This document shows positions 42,426 through 54,962 of a stretch of 64,000 nt of DNA, in pieces. This DNA is from Sipunculus nudus (Eukaryota; Annelida; Sipuncula; Golfingiida; Sipunculidae), in the NCBI GenBank assembly GCA_026874595.1, contig CM049317.1:41626401-41690400 (forward strand), read 5' to 3'. How positions within the stretch are numbered: position 1 is the first letter of the stretch; every line of letters starts with the position of its first letter. The translations under genes were made by a program, and so were the position numbers. The notes beneath the pieces were generated by a model. That model had not been told where the DNA came from. It saw only the letters and a list, made by a program, of their open reading frames with translations, and did not search any database.

Positions 42426-44000
42426 CTACTTTCTATAATCGATCAGGACAATAGGATGAGTTGTTGACGAAGGTATGACCATTCCATATGGCTCATAGTA
42501 ACTTAGAAATTCCCCCCCCCCCCCCTTAGTGGGAGAAATGGTTACACACATTCAGTCTCTATAGTTATTTCAGGACCATTACTTTTCCCAAATCTAGAGA
42601 GCGATTTCTGCTTGTACTCTCACCAAACCTTTTGTTTAAATCGTTATCCCAGAAATGTTACAGGTTGTTCCTCTGATTGTACATTTTACATCATGAAAAT
42701 CTGGAAAAGTGTACATTTCATACAGAATAATGTGACCATATTCCTAGTAATCAATGTCTATATTACAGTACAAGTAATAAACTGCTAATAAACTATCTAA
42801 TGCTCCAGGTTAATCTCTACACTTTAATTATTCAGTATTATTCGAATAACATTATGTGCTTATATTAGTGGTGGGAGTCAGTTCCTTTTTCATAATCGAT
42901 CATCGGATTTGGCAAACCAATCAATGACCGATTATTAATCGGTTCAGACAAATATAAAGAAATATGCAATTATCTGTGAAACTGTACTCTCTTAACCCAA
43001 CCGTATGTCTTAGTAATTCTACCTTATGAAAAGAAGTCTTTGTCTTTTTTATATTTTCCTATTATTACTAAGATATGCTATTCAAAGTTTCATTTTAATG
43101 AATTATAATAAACAAGAATTAAACCACAGTCCAGGACATCTACTTAGGCCTACTGGCCCCCATGAGTATCCCCGCGTATCATTTTAACTTCACCACAAGC
43201 AAGGACTTTCATTTTATAACAATTATGACGACTGCCGACATGTCACATGCATACTGGTTTCACAACCCCACCAGGAAAATAACAGGCCTATATAATTTTT
43301 TATAAAAATTTTTAAAAAGTAATTGAAAGCTTAATATATAATTACTCATGCGGCAACAGCACCTGGCATCAGTTGAAGAGATTATTTCTAAGAGAATCTC
43401 ACAAAATTGGAAAGACCTGGAGAATTATGGAGCATTTTGACGCCATATCGCCCATATTTTGCAATGAACATCTCGTTAGAAAACTCTCCGCTAATTCTGC
43501 AGCTCCCTGCCAGTTCACAGAGGTTTAATAAGTCCTCCGTTCTCTCATCTACCGTGTCATACTCAGATACGGAGGTTATTTGGGAACACAGACTCATTAT
43601 ATGAAGCGTGGAATGTTGTAAAAAATTGAAGAACTAAATTATATCTTATTTTATTATTGTTAACAATAATTTAAAATTTTGAAATGAGATAAATAATTTT
43701 CATCCACTATGTTATTTTCATCCCCGAAATTATTGGTACTCTGTCCTATAAAATAGATTTAAACTAAATAATATACCTTTGACTATGAAAATACTTAACT
43801 TTTACGTGTTAGGCCTAAACAATTTTTCTAGTTTAACTGCTTTACACCACATTTTTTTTTTTTTTTTTGCACGACCTAACCCCAGCGGCCAGTGTCAGAG
43901 ATCAAAGGACTCGCATTGCATTGTAACACCTAATTAGTCCAAACCCACCATTTCATATGCGCAGTAATTAAGATCTGCTAAAGTAATATTCTAATAACAA
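42426..44000. other. no clear gene; C13 run; small ambiguous frame
   Basis: AT-rich DNA with C13 at 42513-42525. At 43388-43597 both strands have 65-70 codon frames. The minus one (DTVDERTEDLLNLCELAG) has a plausible composition but no homology I recognise and no splice context. Confidence 0.4.
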
Positions 44001-44006
44001 CTCGAG

Positions 44007-44160
44007 TTATTGACACACGGTATCGGGTTTCACGACAAGGGTGTTAGTGACACACGGTGAACGCCCTGCCGTCTAGAGGGAGTGTGACAAATTAGACGCA
44101 TGCGCAGTTAAACCGTGTGTCAATAAGCTGACTTTTTTGACACACCGCGTGCGTCAATAA
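44007..44160. promoter_or_regulatory. cluster of TTATTGACACACGGT inverted repeats with an NRF1-like site
   Basis: TTATTGACACACGGT (44007-44021) is perfectly inverted at 44112-44126, with partial copies GACACACGGTGAACG (about 44049) and GACACACCGCGTGCGTCAATAA-like sequence (44135-44157). GCATGCGCA (44098-44106) fits an NRF1-type site. The arrangement could be a regulatory cluster or the end of a small inverted-repeat element. Confidence 0.4.
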
Positions 44161-45395
44161 GGGCGGCCTAGTTATAGACTCACAGTTATACTCATTTAAA
44201 TTAGAAATTCATTTAACGAATGAATGAAAAGTGACGATAACACATAAGGAAAGTATTGTAACAGTCTATGTGTACATGTTACTTACACGTGTAGCCGAAG
44301 TAGAGCCACGGATATTTTTTCAACGCTTCTGATATGGTAAACAAAGTATGGTAAACAATGCACGGTGGTTACTGAGCGATAAAAGAATAAAGTCTTTATT
44401 ATCCAGTCCCTCCAAACCTTAGCCTGGTCCCTGTGCCGATTTTTTGGAGGTATAAGTGGGGTACATTTTACACTCTCCAACCACGAAAAGGGAGATCCCA
44501 ATGACGTAGCGCCAGATCGGCCCTCTGACATTATGGCCAGCTTACTGGCTTGCCAGAGTGCCTGGACATCTAACTCTGAGGATCGCATTATAAGGCCCCA
44601 TGAGGATGCATGGGTGTATGCAAGGGGGGGGGGGGGGGGGGGGGTCGTGAGGGTCGTACCTCCCCCCCCCCCCCCACCACCAAAAAATTTTCAAAGGGTC
44701 CACATTTTTTCCAATGACATTTTTGCCAAGGGCCTTTTCACAATGACATAAATGAAAAAGCATTGATCAGGTACCAGCAATGAGTCCAAAGACCTTGCAT
44801 ATTGCATGACGTTAATCTATCCCAAGTCCAGCAATTCTGAAACTGAGCCATCCGCTTCAGGCTGGTGGCACTAATTGTGAAAACAGGCGCAACATATATA
44901 TATATATAATATAATCATCTGCCAGAAGAGCGTAAAACATTTTAATTTTCTTTTTTTTTAAATATTACCGTGAAACCGTGTAAAATTAAATGTTTAATTT
45001 AATTACACTTGCAAATGAAAATGTCCTCTATAGATGGCACAAGACGTCTACATAGTAGAATCTCTAGAAGCGTTATAATGGAATCCATGAAACGCTTATA
45101 AGTAAACGGTTGTTGTTTAGTAAAATACTTCAGAAATCAGATTGATTACACTAGCATGAAAGGATCAGATGAGGAAATACCTATTAATCCCTTCCTGTTC
45201 TTTCGTAGTTTTATGTACCTATATGGGAATAGAACAAGTTTATTTCGTCTGAGATTGGTACTTAGAACACCCGCCATTTTCAATGGTTGAACTAGAATAC
45301 GGGTAGTCGACAAGCGACTATGTGTATCCGCCAAAATCACAGTAGGACGGGATTGAGTGGCAAGGGGAAACAGAGTTACATGTGTTACATATTAG
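44161..45395. other. no gene; G21 and C14 runs facing each other
   Basis: G21 (44624-44644) and C14 (44662-44675) are 17 bp apart and could pair as a hairpin. Poly-Gly/poly-Pro frames across them are artefacts. No other feature is supported. Confidence 0.6.
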
Positions 45396-45399
45396 AATG

Positions 45400-45740
45400 G
45401 ATGTCTGCCACGTAAACATGGTTGTAGGTGGCGCCACCTTTTATTTGAACGATAAACTATCCAAGATGTATACACATGCAAAATTTCAGGTTGAAAAGTC
45501 AAACCACTGCAGAGATATGAGTGATTTTATCCCACAGCAGACAAACAGATGGACGCTGTGCAAAAATGGCTGCAGGTGGCGCCACCATTTTCGTGTATGT
45601 TATAAAGCTATCCAAGGGCTACATTCGTGTAAAAAATTTTTCCAGATTGGTCAAACGATTCCCGAGATATAAGGATTAATGTCTGCAGCGTGAACGTGAA
45701 TGAAGCTGGCGCCACCTGTCAAGAATGCTATCCAGGATGT
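45400..45740. repeat. ~130-150-bp tandem with a GGTGGCGCCACC palindrome
   Basis: GGTGGCGCCACC at 45427 and 45575, and CTGGCGCCACC at 45706, mark three diverged units that share AACTATCCAAG/AGCTATCCAAGG/ATGCTATCCAGG and a 'cagatatgag'-like spacer. The same palindrome is the hallmark of the repeat family at 55.4-60.8 kb. Confidence 0.7.
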
Positions 45741-46195
45741 ATACGCATACAGATGGACATATTATCTCCAGAAAACTGAATAAAATATATCCTTTCTATA
45801 CTTAAGCATCACTGATTTTAAATTAATCTTAATAATTTGATCGAATAGACACATTACCAACAGGCGCGGGATTCCCCCCCCCCCCCCCCCCCCGATCGGG
45901 ACCTGACCCATCGTCAATGATTCTCATCCCTGAGGCAAAGTAGATCTAACTCGATGCATAGGCAAGAACAAGGAGAAACTGAGGCTTTGCATTTTTAACA
46001 ATAACATTGGACCTGTGACCTAGGTTAGCTTGCTTTTGCCTTCTTGATCAAAGGTTTTAGCCACTTTTCATGCACAACTGTTGAACACAATACAGAACAG
46101 CATGAGATCATCTTTGGCAAATTGATGGTCACAAGCAGCTTACCTAGTTTTGGCGCCTGTGTACAGCCTGTATATATGTATTGATTGTTTTACAG
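45741..46195. other. no gene; C20 run
   Basis: AT-rich, with C20 at 45874-45893. No coding sequence seen. Confidence 0.5.
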
Positions 46196-46202
46196 AACCA
46201 AA

Positions 46203-46560
46203 TAACAACAGGTCACGTAGTCGTGACAAGCATAAGTTTTGTTACGGAGATAAATAAAAATCAGATTCTATAACACTAGGCAGCGTAAAATGTCATAGGG
46301 AACGAATAAAGTAGTCAGTGGTTTTTTGTTAACAAATAATTATAATTTATGCTTAAAACAATCCTGACACTAAAATACACAATATCAAAACAATTACACG
46401 GTAAAACAATAAAAATGTACAGTACCAGAGTGTCCGGATCTTAGGCTTTTCAGGATACCACCACTGTCACAGCTCAACAAGTCCTTGAAAACATATAATC
46501 AAGATGAACAGTTCACGTAAATCTTCTCAGAGAATAATAGACCAATTCATTGGAACGCAC
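46203..46560. repeat. repeat inverted relative to 57925-58290
   Basis: TTTTGTTACGGAGATAAATA, CACTAGGCAGCGT and AGTGGTTTTTTGTTAACAAA are found in reverse complement at about 58170-58290. A direct-orientation partial copy is at 58311-58400 (TTTTGTTACGAAGATAAATA). It may be part of an unrecognised element. Confidence 0.7.
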
Positions 46561-46879
46561 TTTGCTTGCCTAATAGACACATGCAACACTCCTGCGCACA
46601 ATAAACCAGGACCTGCCTTACACTAATAAGAATGCAAACAGCGCACAATAAAAGAGACACCTGTAACAACTGAGAAAAATAGAATATCCAAAACAAAATT
46701 TTAGACTTCTTCACACAATCTCTGAGAGGGTAAGTTTTTTACCTGGTTTAACATTCTTCGACCTTTGGGACGAAAATATGATTTGAGCGCCCTGAATGTC
46801 ATATGAGCTGAAACTGTTTTAGGTCATGGTGATCTATATTCAGCGACCTACAGGCCAAAGACATGCATGATTTAGAACA

Positions 46880-47437
46880 ATCAGACAGGGCACTGATTGT
46901 ATCCGTTGGGCTTAGAATCTTCTTATGTAATATTAACGGAGGTCTGGGTAAATGTCCGTGGAAACATTAAATTAGCTATAAGGAAACGATCACCTATATT
47001 CTGTGAGATAGACAAAAGACATGTTTTGAGCATTTTGGTACAAATGTTAGCAGTTGGACGTAGAAACTTCTGTTTTAATTAAGATCCAGGGAGAGCCCTG
47101 TTAAATCTTATTAGAAACCGTAATTAAGGTCACTGTGGCCCATATTCTGTTATCATATAGCACCCTGTAGGCTATAGATGTGTGCAAATCGTAGCAATCT
47201 ACATAGAACTTAGCATCTAGGGAGTTCTTGGTAAAATCTTCTTGTAAACCATAAATAAGGTCACTGTATCATATTTTCTAAGGCCTATGGGCAAAACGCC
47301 TGATTCTGAACACTCTGGAAGTCATTCTATCTTTAACAAATATATATCATAACATTAATATAATAATAATTAATACATGCATCACCTATTTGTCAAATTC
47401 AGCCAAGCGTCATGGCCCACGGGCCAGTTGATTATTA
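46880..47437 (+). repeat. fragment of the hairpin-ended repeat family, 3' end
   Basis: The right end reads TTCAGCCAAGCGTCATGGCC then CACGGGCCA, matching the ends at about 57803-57835 and 60748-60775. Interior phrases (CATTCTGGAAGTCATT-like, CCTATGGGCAAAACGCCTGA) match about 57735-57780. Confidence 0.6.
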
Positions 47438-49490
47438 TTATTATTTGGATACAATATGTGTGGAAATGTGCATACTTATCAGGAAAAATACTAAATTCGT
47501 TTCAATTCAATGTATGGTGCATGTAATCTACACAAAAGTAGTAATTTTTCACTACCTTTAAGATTTCTTTTTAACAAATCAAAGCAAGAAAACAAATTAG
47601 AAACAAGCCTTATCTGCCACAAAAAAAAAAATAGACAATGGAGCGGCGAATACGCTGAATATCAGTTGATTTGTGGGTGCACTTTCTGTTCGAGGCAAAG
47701 TCCACAGCCTAACCAGCTCAGGTACGAGCCGTAGCAAGTCTTTTCCCATGCCAAGTTTATATTCAATCGAGCGTGGTTATTGCAAGACATTGCATATACT
47801 TATACGCATTTATATACAAGCTGGTCATCGCTGATGTCGCCCCCGTTATGACATCGACTTGGCATGGAGTAACATCAGCTTGGAAACATCGGTGCATATC
47901 GGGGTAAAATCTGGATATTTTTTAACATTTTCAAAAATGTTTAGTGCCGGGGTCACTCCGGAACATATCGGTGTTACATCGGCTTGGCATCGGGAATACA
48001 TCAGAACAGCCTATACTGGGACACATTGCGGTAAGCCAGTAAGCCAGTCGATGTGTAAACCAGGCTTAAAGCGGGAAAGTCACTATTAATATGAGTTGGT
48101 AGGTTAACGAAAACATCAGAATTAACTAAAAGTACCCAGAAACACCACCCAAAGGCAACCGCTCAAGACAATATATATGATGGAACAACCTGCAAACACT
48201 TAAACACAGAATAAACACATAAACTAAAAATATACTTTAACAAGCGCACTCGGACAAGCAATATGGCCTAAATATAAATTACATTTTTCTCTCTCTCTAT
48301 ATATATATTCCTCTAAAATCAGATTACCATCACACCAGTTAAGTTAGCAGACTTGTTTAGTGAGCTGGACTTTTCATCAATCACTATTAATAGAGCTCCA
48401 TTTTTAACTGAAACGTTTGACTTTATGATTTGGCTAATTTTATCTGTTTAATGCTAAACTATCCTAAAATGAAATGTAAAAAAGATAATTTCCTTCCAAA
48501 GAATAACATGACAACACATTAGTAAGTCATCAACAAAAACTGTGGGTAGTTAGCAAACCGTTGTCTCTGCTAACGTATTTTACTAAAAGAAAATCAAGGT
48601 CCAATAAAATAATGTTGTGCATATACGATAGAAGTGATATGCAAGTTTAAACCCATTTACATAAAATGACAATTGGGCTACATGAAAAATTTTCATGAGA
48701 AAATAAGTAATATATAAGACATGTATCGATGTAATTAACAGGGTTTACAGCAGCTAACTCTGACAAAATTCCCTGAGTTTTCCCTGACTATTCCCTGACC
48801 TTCAGTTGGTTTTCAGGCATAAATCATCACAAAATTTTTTAATTTGGTTTCAAAACATCATTTTACAGCCATTTTACAAAGCTTCAATGCAAAAATGTAT
48901 CGAACATCAGAATCATACATCAGATCCTGCATTCTTTATATTACTACTCATGAACAGAACGGGTCCATCATACCCACTTTCTGATACTTCTAGCATTTAC
49001 ATGTGAGCTCCACCTCCCCACTTTGGCCGAAATCCTACGCATGCCCTTGAAAAAGGTCCAAAATATTATGATCACGCCCCACCCAGAAAAAATCCTGGAT
49101 ACACCCCTGGGATGCAAATATTTTCGTCATTTTTGACAACGCCTCATTGCTTACAAGTATCGTGTCACTTCAAATAAACCCACTAGACCTTTTAAAAAGT
49201 TTCTTATATCTCCAACTACACCTACCATGTGTGTGAAATATTCCGTTATAACCCAATATATTCGTATATTGTTCTGCATATATGGGAGATTTCTGACTGC
49301 GGTCTGCCTGCTGACTAGCAGGGCGGTTCTAAATTTGGCTTGTGTCACGACTCAGTAGGGGGCCCTAACTGAGTCGTGTTTGTCACGGCTACCAATACGT
49401 AGTGGGGAGATCATGCTTGTCGAGTCGTAGATTGATACCTGTCATACACTATCATCACTGTAGTAGTTGTATGAAAGCGAAACCATCCTG
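47438..49490. other. no gene seen
   Basis: AT-rich DNA. A phrase TTCCCTGAGTTTTCCCTGAC (48771-48790) looks like a piece of an interspersed repeat. Short frames here have no support. Confidence 0.4.
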
Positions 49491-49493
49491 GCA

Positions 49494-49495
<2 letters not shown>

Positions 49496-49526
<31 letters not shown>
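49496..49526. repeat. (AAT)n microsatellite
   Basis: Uninterrupted trinucleotide run of about ten units. Confidence 0.9.
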
Positions 49527-49527
<1 letters not shown>

Positions 49528-49626
49528 AAATGAATAAATGATAAATAAATACATAAAAAGATATTTAAATGGTAATTTAAAATGTTTGAAAAAGAAATAT
49601 ATTGTTGGGGGCCTAGTAGATAAAAA

Positions 49627-49709
49627 TACGTGGTTCTCCTCTAAGATATGATATATATGCGTGGTTCCCATCTCAAATATTATCGATAAGCGTGCTTCTC
49701 CTCTCAGAT

Positions 49710-49759
<50 letters not shown>

Positions 49760-49869
49760 TTGTTCTCCTCTCAGATATCATATATATGCGTGGTTCTCCT
49801 TTCAGATATCATATATATGCGTGGTTCTCTTCTTAGATATCATATTTATGTGTGGTGCTCCTATCAGAT

Positions 49870-49939
<70 letters not shown>

Positions 49940-51440
49940 TTGTTCTCCTCTCAGTTATCATATATATGCGTGGTTCTCCTCTCAGATATCATAAATATAT
50001 ATGCGTGGTTCACCTCTGAGTTTTTATATATATGCGTACGTGGTTCTCCTCTCAGATATCATATAATATATACGTGGTTCTCCTTTCAGATACCATATAT
50101 ATGCTTAGTATTCCTCTCAGATAACATATATATGCGTGGTTCTCTTCTTAGATATCCTATTTATGCGTGGTTCTCCTCTCAGGTATTATATATATGCGTG
50201 GTTTTCCTCTCAGATATCATATAAATGCGTGGTTCTCCTCTCAGATATCATATATATGCGTGGTTCTCCTCTCAGATATCATTTATTTGCGTGGTTCTCC
50301 TCTCAGAAATCATTTATCTCCGTGGTTCTCCTCTGAAATATTATATATAAGCGTGGTTTTCCTCTTAGATGTCATATATATGCATGGTTCTACTCTCATT
50401 TATCATATATATGCGTGGTTCTCCTCTCAGATATCACATATATGCGTGGTTCTTCTATTAGATATCCCATTTATGCGTGGTTCTCCTCTCAGATATCATA
50501 TATATGCATGGTTCTACTCTCAGATATCATATATATGCGTGGTTCGCCTCTCAGTTATCATATATATGCGTGGTTCTCCTCTCAGAAATCATATATATGC
50601 GTGGTTCTCCTCTCAGATATCATATATATGCGTAGTTCTCCTCTCAGATATCATATATATGCGTGGTTCTCCTCTCAGATCTCATATATATATATGCGTA
50701 GTTCTCTCAACTATTATATATAAGCGTGGTTCTCCTCTTAGATATGATATATAAGCGTGGTTCTCCTCTAAGATATGATATATAAGCGTGGTTCTCCTCT
50801 CTAATATTATGTATAAGCGTGGTTCTTCTCTCAGATCTCATATATACGCGTGTTTCTCCTATTAGATATCATATATATATATGCGTGGTTCCCCTCTCAA
50901 ATATTATATATAAGCGTGGTTCTCCTCTTAGATATGATATATAAGCGTGGTTCTCCTCTAAGATATGATATATAAGCGTGGTTCTCCTCTCAGATATCAT
51001 ATATATGCGTGGTTCTCCTCTTTGCTATGATATATATGCGTGGTTCATTTTTCCTGCTATTATATATATGCGCGGTTCTCCTCTCTAATATTATATATAA
51101 GCGTGGTTCCCACCTTAGATATAATATATAAGTGTGGTTCTCCTCTCAGATATCATATATTTGCGTGATACTCCTCTCAAATATTATATATAAGCGCGGT
51201 TCTCCTCTTAGATATGATATGTAAGCGTGCACTTAATTGGTTCTCCTCTCAGATATCACATACATGCATGGTTCTCCTCTCAAATATTGTATATAAGCGT
51301 CATTCTCCTCTCAAACATTATATATAAGCGTGGTTCTCCTATAGGATATCGTACATATGTGTGGTTCTTTTCTCAGATATCATATATATGCTCGGGTCTC
51401 CTCTCAGCTATCATATATATGCGTGGTTCTACTCTCAGAT
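49627..51440 (+). repeat. 31-bp satellite (GCGTGGTTCTCCTCTCAGAT)
   Basis: About 55 units of GCGTGGTTCTCCTCTCAGAT plus ATCATATATAT lie head to tail. Two (TA)n expansions (49712-49756 and 49875-49936) sit at the ATATAT part of the unit. Because 31 is not a multiple of three and all frames lack stops, long Tyr/Ile/Val-rich frames of up to 195 residues run through. They are not genes. Confidence 0.95.
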
Positions 51441-51459
51441 AATGGTTCCACGCGCATAT

Positions 51460-51955
51460 ATGACGATCTATGGAAGAAAAACGCATATGTTTAATATCTG
51501 GGTGGAGGACAACGCTTATATATGATATATAAAAGTAGAACCACGTTTATATATGATATCTGGGAAGAGAACTACGCTTACAAATGATATATGAGAGGAG
51601 AACCAGGCATATATATGGTATCTGAGAGGAGAACCATGCATATATATGATATCTGAGAGGAGAACCACGCATTTATATGATATCTGAGAGGGGAACCAGC
51701 ATATATATGATATCTGAGAGGGGAACCACGCTTATATATAATATTGAGAGGAGAACCCCCCCCCCCCCCCCCCCACCCCAACACACACACACATATGAAT
51801 GATATCTGAGAAGAGAACCACGCATATATGTCATATCTAAGAGGAGAACCACGCTTATACATAATATTTGAGAGGAAAACCACGCATATAAATGATATCT
51901 GAGAGGATATATAACAACGCATATATATATCATATCTAAGAGAAAACCACGCTTA
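51460..51955 (-). repeat. 31-bp satellite, inverted arm
   Basis: About 14 units of the same 31-bp repeat appear in reverse complement (GAGAGGAGAACCACGCATAT). A C19 run (51756-51774) and an ACACAC run interrupt it. The change of strand falls between 51440 and 51470. Confidence 0.95.
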
Positions 51956-51965
51956 ATATGTCGAA

Positions 51966-52010
<45 letters not shown>

Positions 52011-52066
52011 TATTATTATTATTATTATTAACATTATTAACATTATTAACATTATTATTATTATTG
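51966..52066. repeat. (AAT)n(ATT)n palindromic microsatellite
   Basis: About 15 AAT units switch to ATT units at about 52010, giving a perfect inverted run that continues as TTAACATTATTAACATT. Confidence 0.9.
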
Positions 52067-52429
52067 GTATTGTTGTTATCTCATTTTGCGTAGAAACCGG
52101 ACGTTTGCCAGGATGAGTTTTTGTATTATAAAATCATTCGAGGTTCATTTTTATGACGGGAACCAGTCTATGGCTACACACTCTTTCAACCAATAGGAGC
52201 GTGGCCTTACACCGTGGTTGCTGAATAGGAAATGTTAACATAATAAACTCATTTTTTCGGGAAAGAATTAATTAAAATATATTTAAAACAATAACAATTA
52301 CTGCTTAACACTTGGTGGGTGGGTGGGGTGGTGGTGGTATGAGAATAACTGTAAAACTGCCACAGCAGGGGAACTCCCCCAGTGACCCATGACAAATTAG
52401 GTATGCTGGCATAGCTGACCTTCAGTGAC

Positions 52430-53217
52430 CAGAAATGGGCTGGCTGGAGTTCATGCAAGTGAATGAAGAGCCTCCAAAAAATATAATAACTAGCCTTATT
52501 TTCGAGCTTTTATTTTCAAATTTGAGATTTCAACAGATTAAGTCCTTATGTGTATGTGCTGTGAAAATTAAATCAAAAGTACTTACAGGAAAAAAGTGCC
52601 ATGGCCAAAGTTGGGCAAATTTAAGGTACTGATTTTATATGTATGCAAATAACTTTAAAAAAAAAGTCCAAAATTCAGATATAATTTTGGGTATACAACT
52701 GAATCTTTATGAAATAAAGTTATATATGTGAAAAAAAGGTCTCTTAGCTTAAAAAATTCTCATCTTGAGGGAGCAAATATCTTTCCTGTTTTTTTTTTTT
52801 TTATAAAGTGCATCATGTTCGAGCCCATTACTTCAAGAATATATACTGACCTTATTTCTTGTATGTACATAGGAAATATATAGAGGAATGGTTATATTAA
52901 ATATGATCAGTACCAGGTCAGTGGTTTTGATATTATATGTACAGTCTTGTAGTGTAACAATGCTTTTTAATGGAAAATTGAAGTTTATCCTTTATATCTC
53001 AAAGGAAAGAAGTCGTAGTGACCCAATTTTTGGTATGGTCGGAGATTTTGAGGACATCTAACTATATGTCAAATTTTTTATTCGTAGGTCTAACGGTTCC
53101 AGAATGTGCCTTGATAATGGACGTTCTGTGCCAGTCTAACAGATGGACGGACAGACGGCCGGAAGGACAAAGGACCATGACTTTAGCTCGGATGACTTTC
53201 AGTCAGCTGAGCAAAAA
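52430..53217 (-). repeat. hairpin-ended interspersed repeat, copy 2
   Basis: Same-orientation relative of 10200-10990, ending with a (GGAC)n-like patch and a stem-loop with arms AGCTCGGATGAC and GTCAGCTGAGC (53187-53214). Interior phrases TTTTTGGTATGGTCGGAGATTTT and TCAGTGGTTTTGATATTA match copy 1. Confidence 0.8.
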
Positions 53218-53242
53218 GTGATAGTACTTCCCATGGCATATT

Positions 53243-53830
53243 TTTTAGCTCTGCTGACTATAAATCATCTGAGATATAGCCGTAACCCATTGTCCGTCGT
53301 CCGTCCGTCTGTTAGACTGGGCTCTTTTGACACTATTGGACCTAGAAACCTATAACTAAAAACCCAGAGAGGTCCATAAAAAATCTCCAGGGAAACCTGA
53401 ATTACGTACTGTGACCTATATCCTCTGAGCAGTGGGGCTCGTAAGTAACACCCCCCCCCCCCCCCCCAGATAATAATTAAAAATTTGTTACGAAACCTCC
53501 AATATCTTGAGAATTTATGCATGGATTGCCCTGAAATCTGGCTTTAATATTGTCCATGACCAGGATTGTTAGTTCCTAAAAATTGGTGGCGCCACTTGCA
53601 TTTTTTTTCTAATTTTTACGATTTTTCTTCCTGCTTTTCAGACTGTCAAATGACAGATCTAGTGTCCTGAAACCTTGCGTGTATATTGATAAGGACTGGT
53701 TTCTTCAGTTCGTGGTGGTGCCACGTCCCCCCCCCCCCCAATTTTTTCCCTTTATTTTGAGAATGCCAAATTACTTTGTAACTATAAAATTTGCAACTGT
53801 GGTTTCATCTTGTGTCCTGAAACCTTGTGT
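53243..53830 (+). repeat. hairpin-ended repeat, head-to-head partial copy
   Basis: TTTTAGCTCTGCTGACTATA begins a + oriented copy 26 bp after the previous one ends, followed by GTCCGTCGTCCGTCCGTCTG. It contains C17 (53451-53467), C13 (53727-53739) and GGTGGCGCCACTTG (53585). It is cut off near 53830. Confidence 0.75.
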
Positions 53831-53834
53831 GTTA

Positions 53835-54335
53835 TTAGGGCCCCGCTTGAGTAAGCGGATGCCCTATATTAATCATACTGTCTGCGTCTGTTTGTCCATC
53901 TGTTCGTCTTTCTGTGTGTTGGTCATTTTGTTACATACCGATTTCAAACTTGACCTGTATATGGCCCATCTCCACGCAAGAAATCCATTGATTTTGACGT
54001 CATGAAGTCAAAGATCTAGGTCACCCAACCCAATTATTTAGAAAGATTGTGGGTGCATTTTAAGCCAAACTTTCATCCCAAACCTTCCATCTTGCACATA
54101 TAGCTGACCTGCCAGTAGGGTAAAATTCTGATTGATATTGAGGTCACAAGGTCAAGGACACAGGGGCCATCTGTTTTCCAGATGATAACTCCAGTTTTGA
54201 ATGACATATTGGTTTCAAACTTGACTTATATATGACCCACCAACAATGTAAGGCCGCTATTGATTTTGGGGTCAAAGGTCAAGGTCACAGGACCCAATTA
54301 TGTACAAAGATTGTTGGTGCATTTTAAGCCAATTT
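53835..54335 (+). repeat. ~276-bp tandem (TTTCAAACTTGAC), two units
   Basis: Units start at about 53938 and 54211 with GNTTTCAAACTTGACNTNTATATG, then GGTCAAGG and CACCC/CAGGACCCAATTA. GGGCCCCGCTTGAGTAAGCG at the front resembles GTGCCCCGCTCCGCGGATG at 62569, so both may be starts of one family. Confidence 0.65.
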
Positions 54336-54339
54336 TAGC

Positions 54340-54962
54340 TGTCTAGTGGTTTTTTTACACCGAATCTCAGAGTTACCTGTCTAGTTAATTACACAGAATC
54401 TCAGAGTTAGCAGTCTAGTTTGTCTTACATAGAATCTCAGAGTTAGCTGTCTAGTTTGTCTTACACAGAATCTCAGTGTTAGTTATGTAGTTTGTCTTAC
54501 ACAGAATCTCAGTGTTAGTTATGTAGTTTGTCTTACACAGAATCTCAGAGTTAGCTGTCTAGTTTGTCTTACACAGAATCTCAGAGTTATCTGTCTAGTT
54601 AATTACACAGAATCTCAGAGTTAGCTGTCTAATAGTAGTTTGTCTTACACAGAATCTCAGAGTTACCTGTCTAGTTTGTCTTACATAGAATCTCAGAGTT
54701 AGCTGTCTAGTTTGTCTTACACAGAATCTCAGTGTTAGTTATGTAGTTTGTCTTACACAGAATCTCAGTGTTAGTTATGTAGTTTGTCTTACACAGAATC
54801 TCAGAGTTAGCTGTCTATTTTGTCTTACACAGAATCTCAGAGTTATCTGTCTAGTTAATTACACAGAATCTCAGAGTTAGCTGTCTAGTAGTAGTTTGTT
54901 TTACACAGAATCTCAGAGTTACCTGTCTAGTTTGTCTTACACAGAATCTCAGATTTAGCTGT
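54340..54962. repeat. 36-bp satellite with 7-unit higher-order repeat
   Basis: Seventeen units of CTGTCTAGTTTGTCTTACAC plus AGAATCTCAGAGTTAG. Variants (TACATAG, CAGTGTTAG with TTATGTAG, TTAATTACAC, TAGTAGTTTG) follow the same order twice, as units 3-9 and 10-16. Confidence 0.9.

Noticed and set aside
44533-44763. Gly/Pro homopolymer-containing small proteins on both strands
   Set aside because: They depend on G21 and C14 runs and have no conserved features.
50167-50754. 195-residue Tyr/Ile/Val-rich membrane-like frame
   Set aside because: Product of the 31-bp satellite, which is open in all three frames.
54340-54962. Possible CRISPR-like array
   Set aside because: Units are contiguous with no unique spacers, and this is animal DNA without cas genes.
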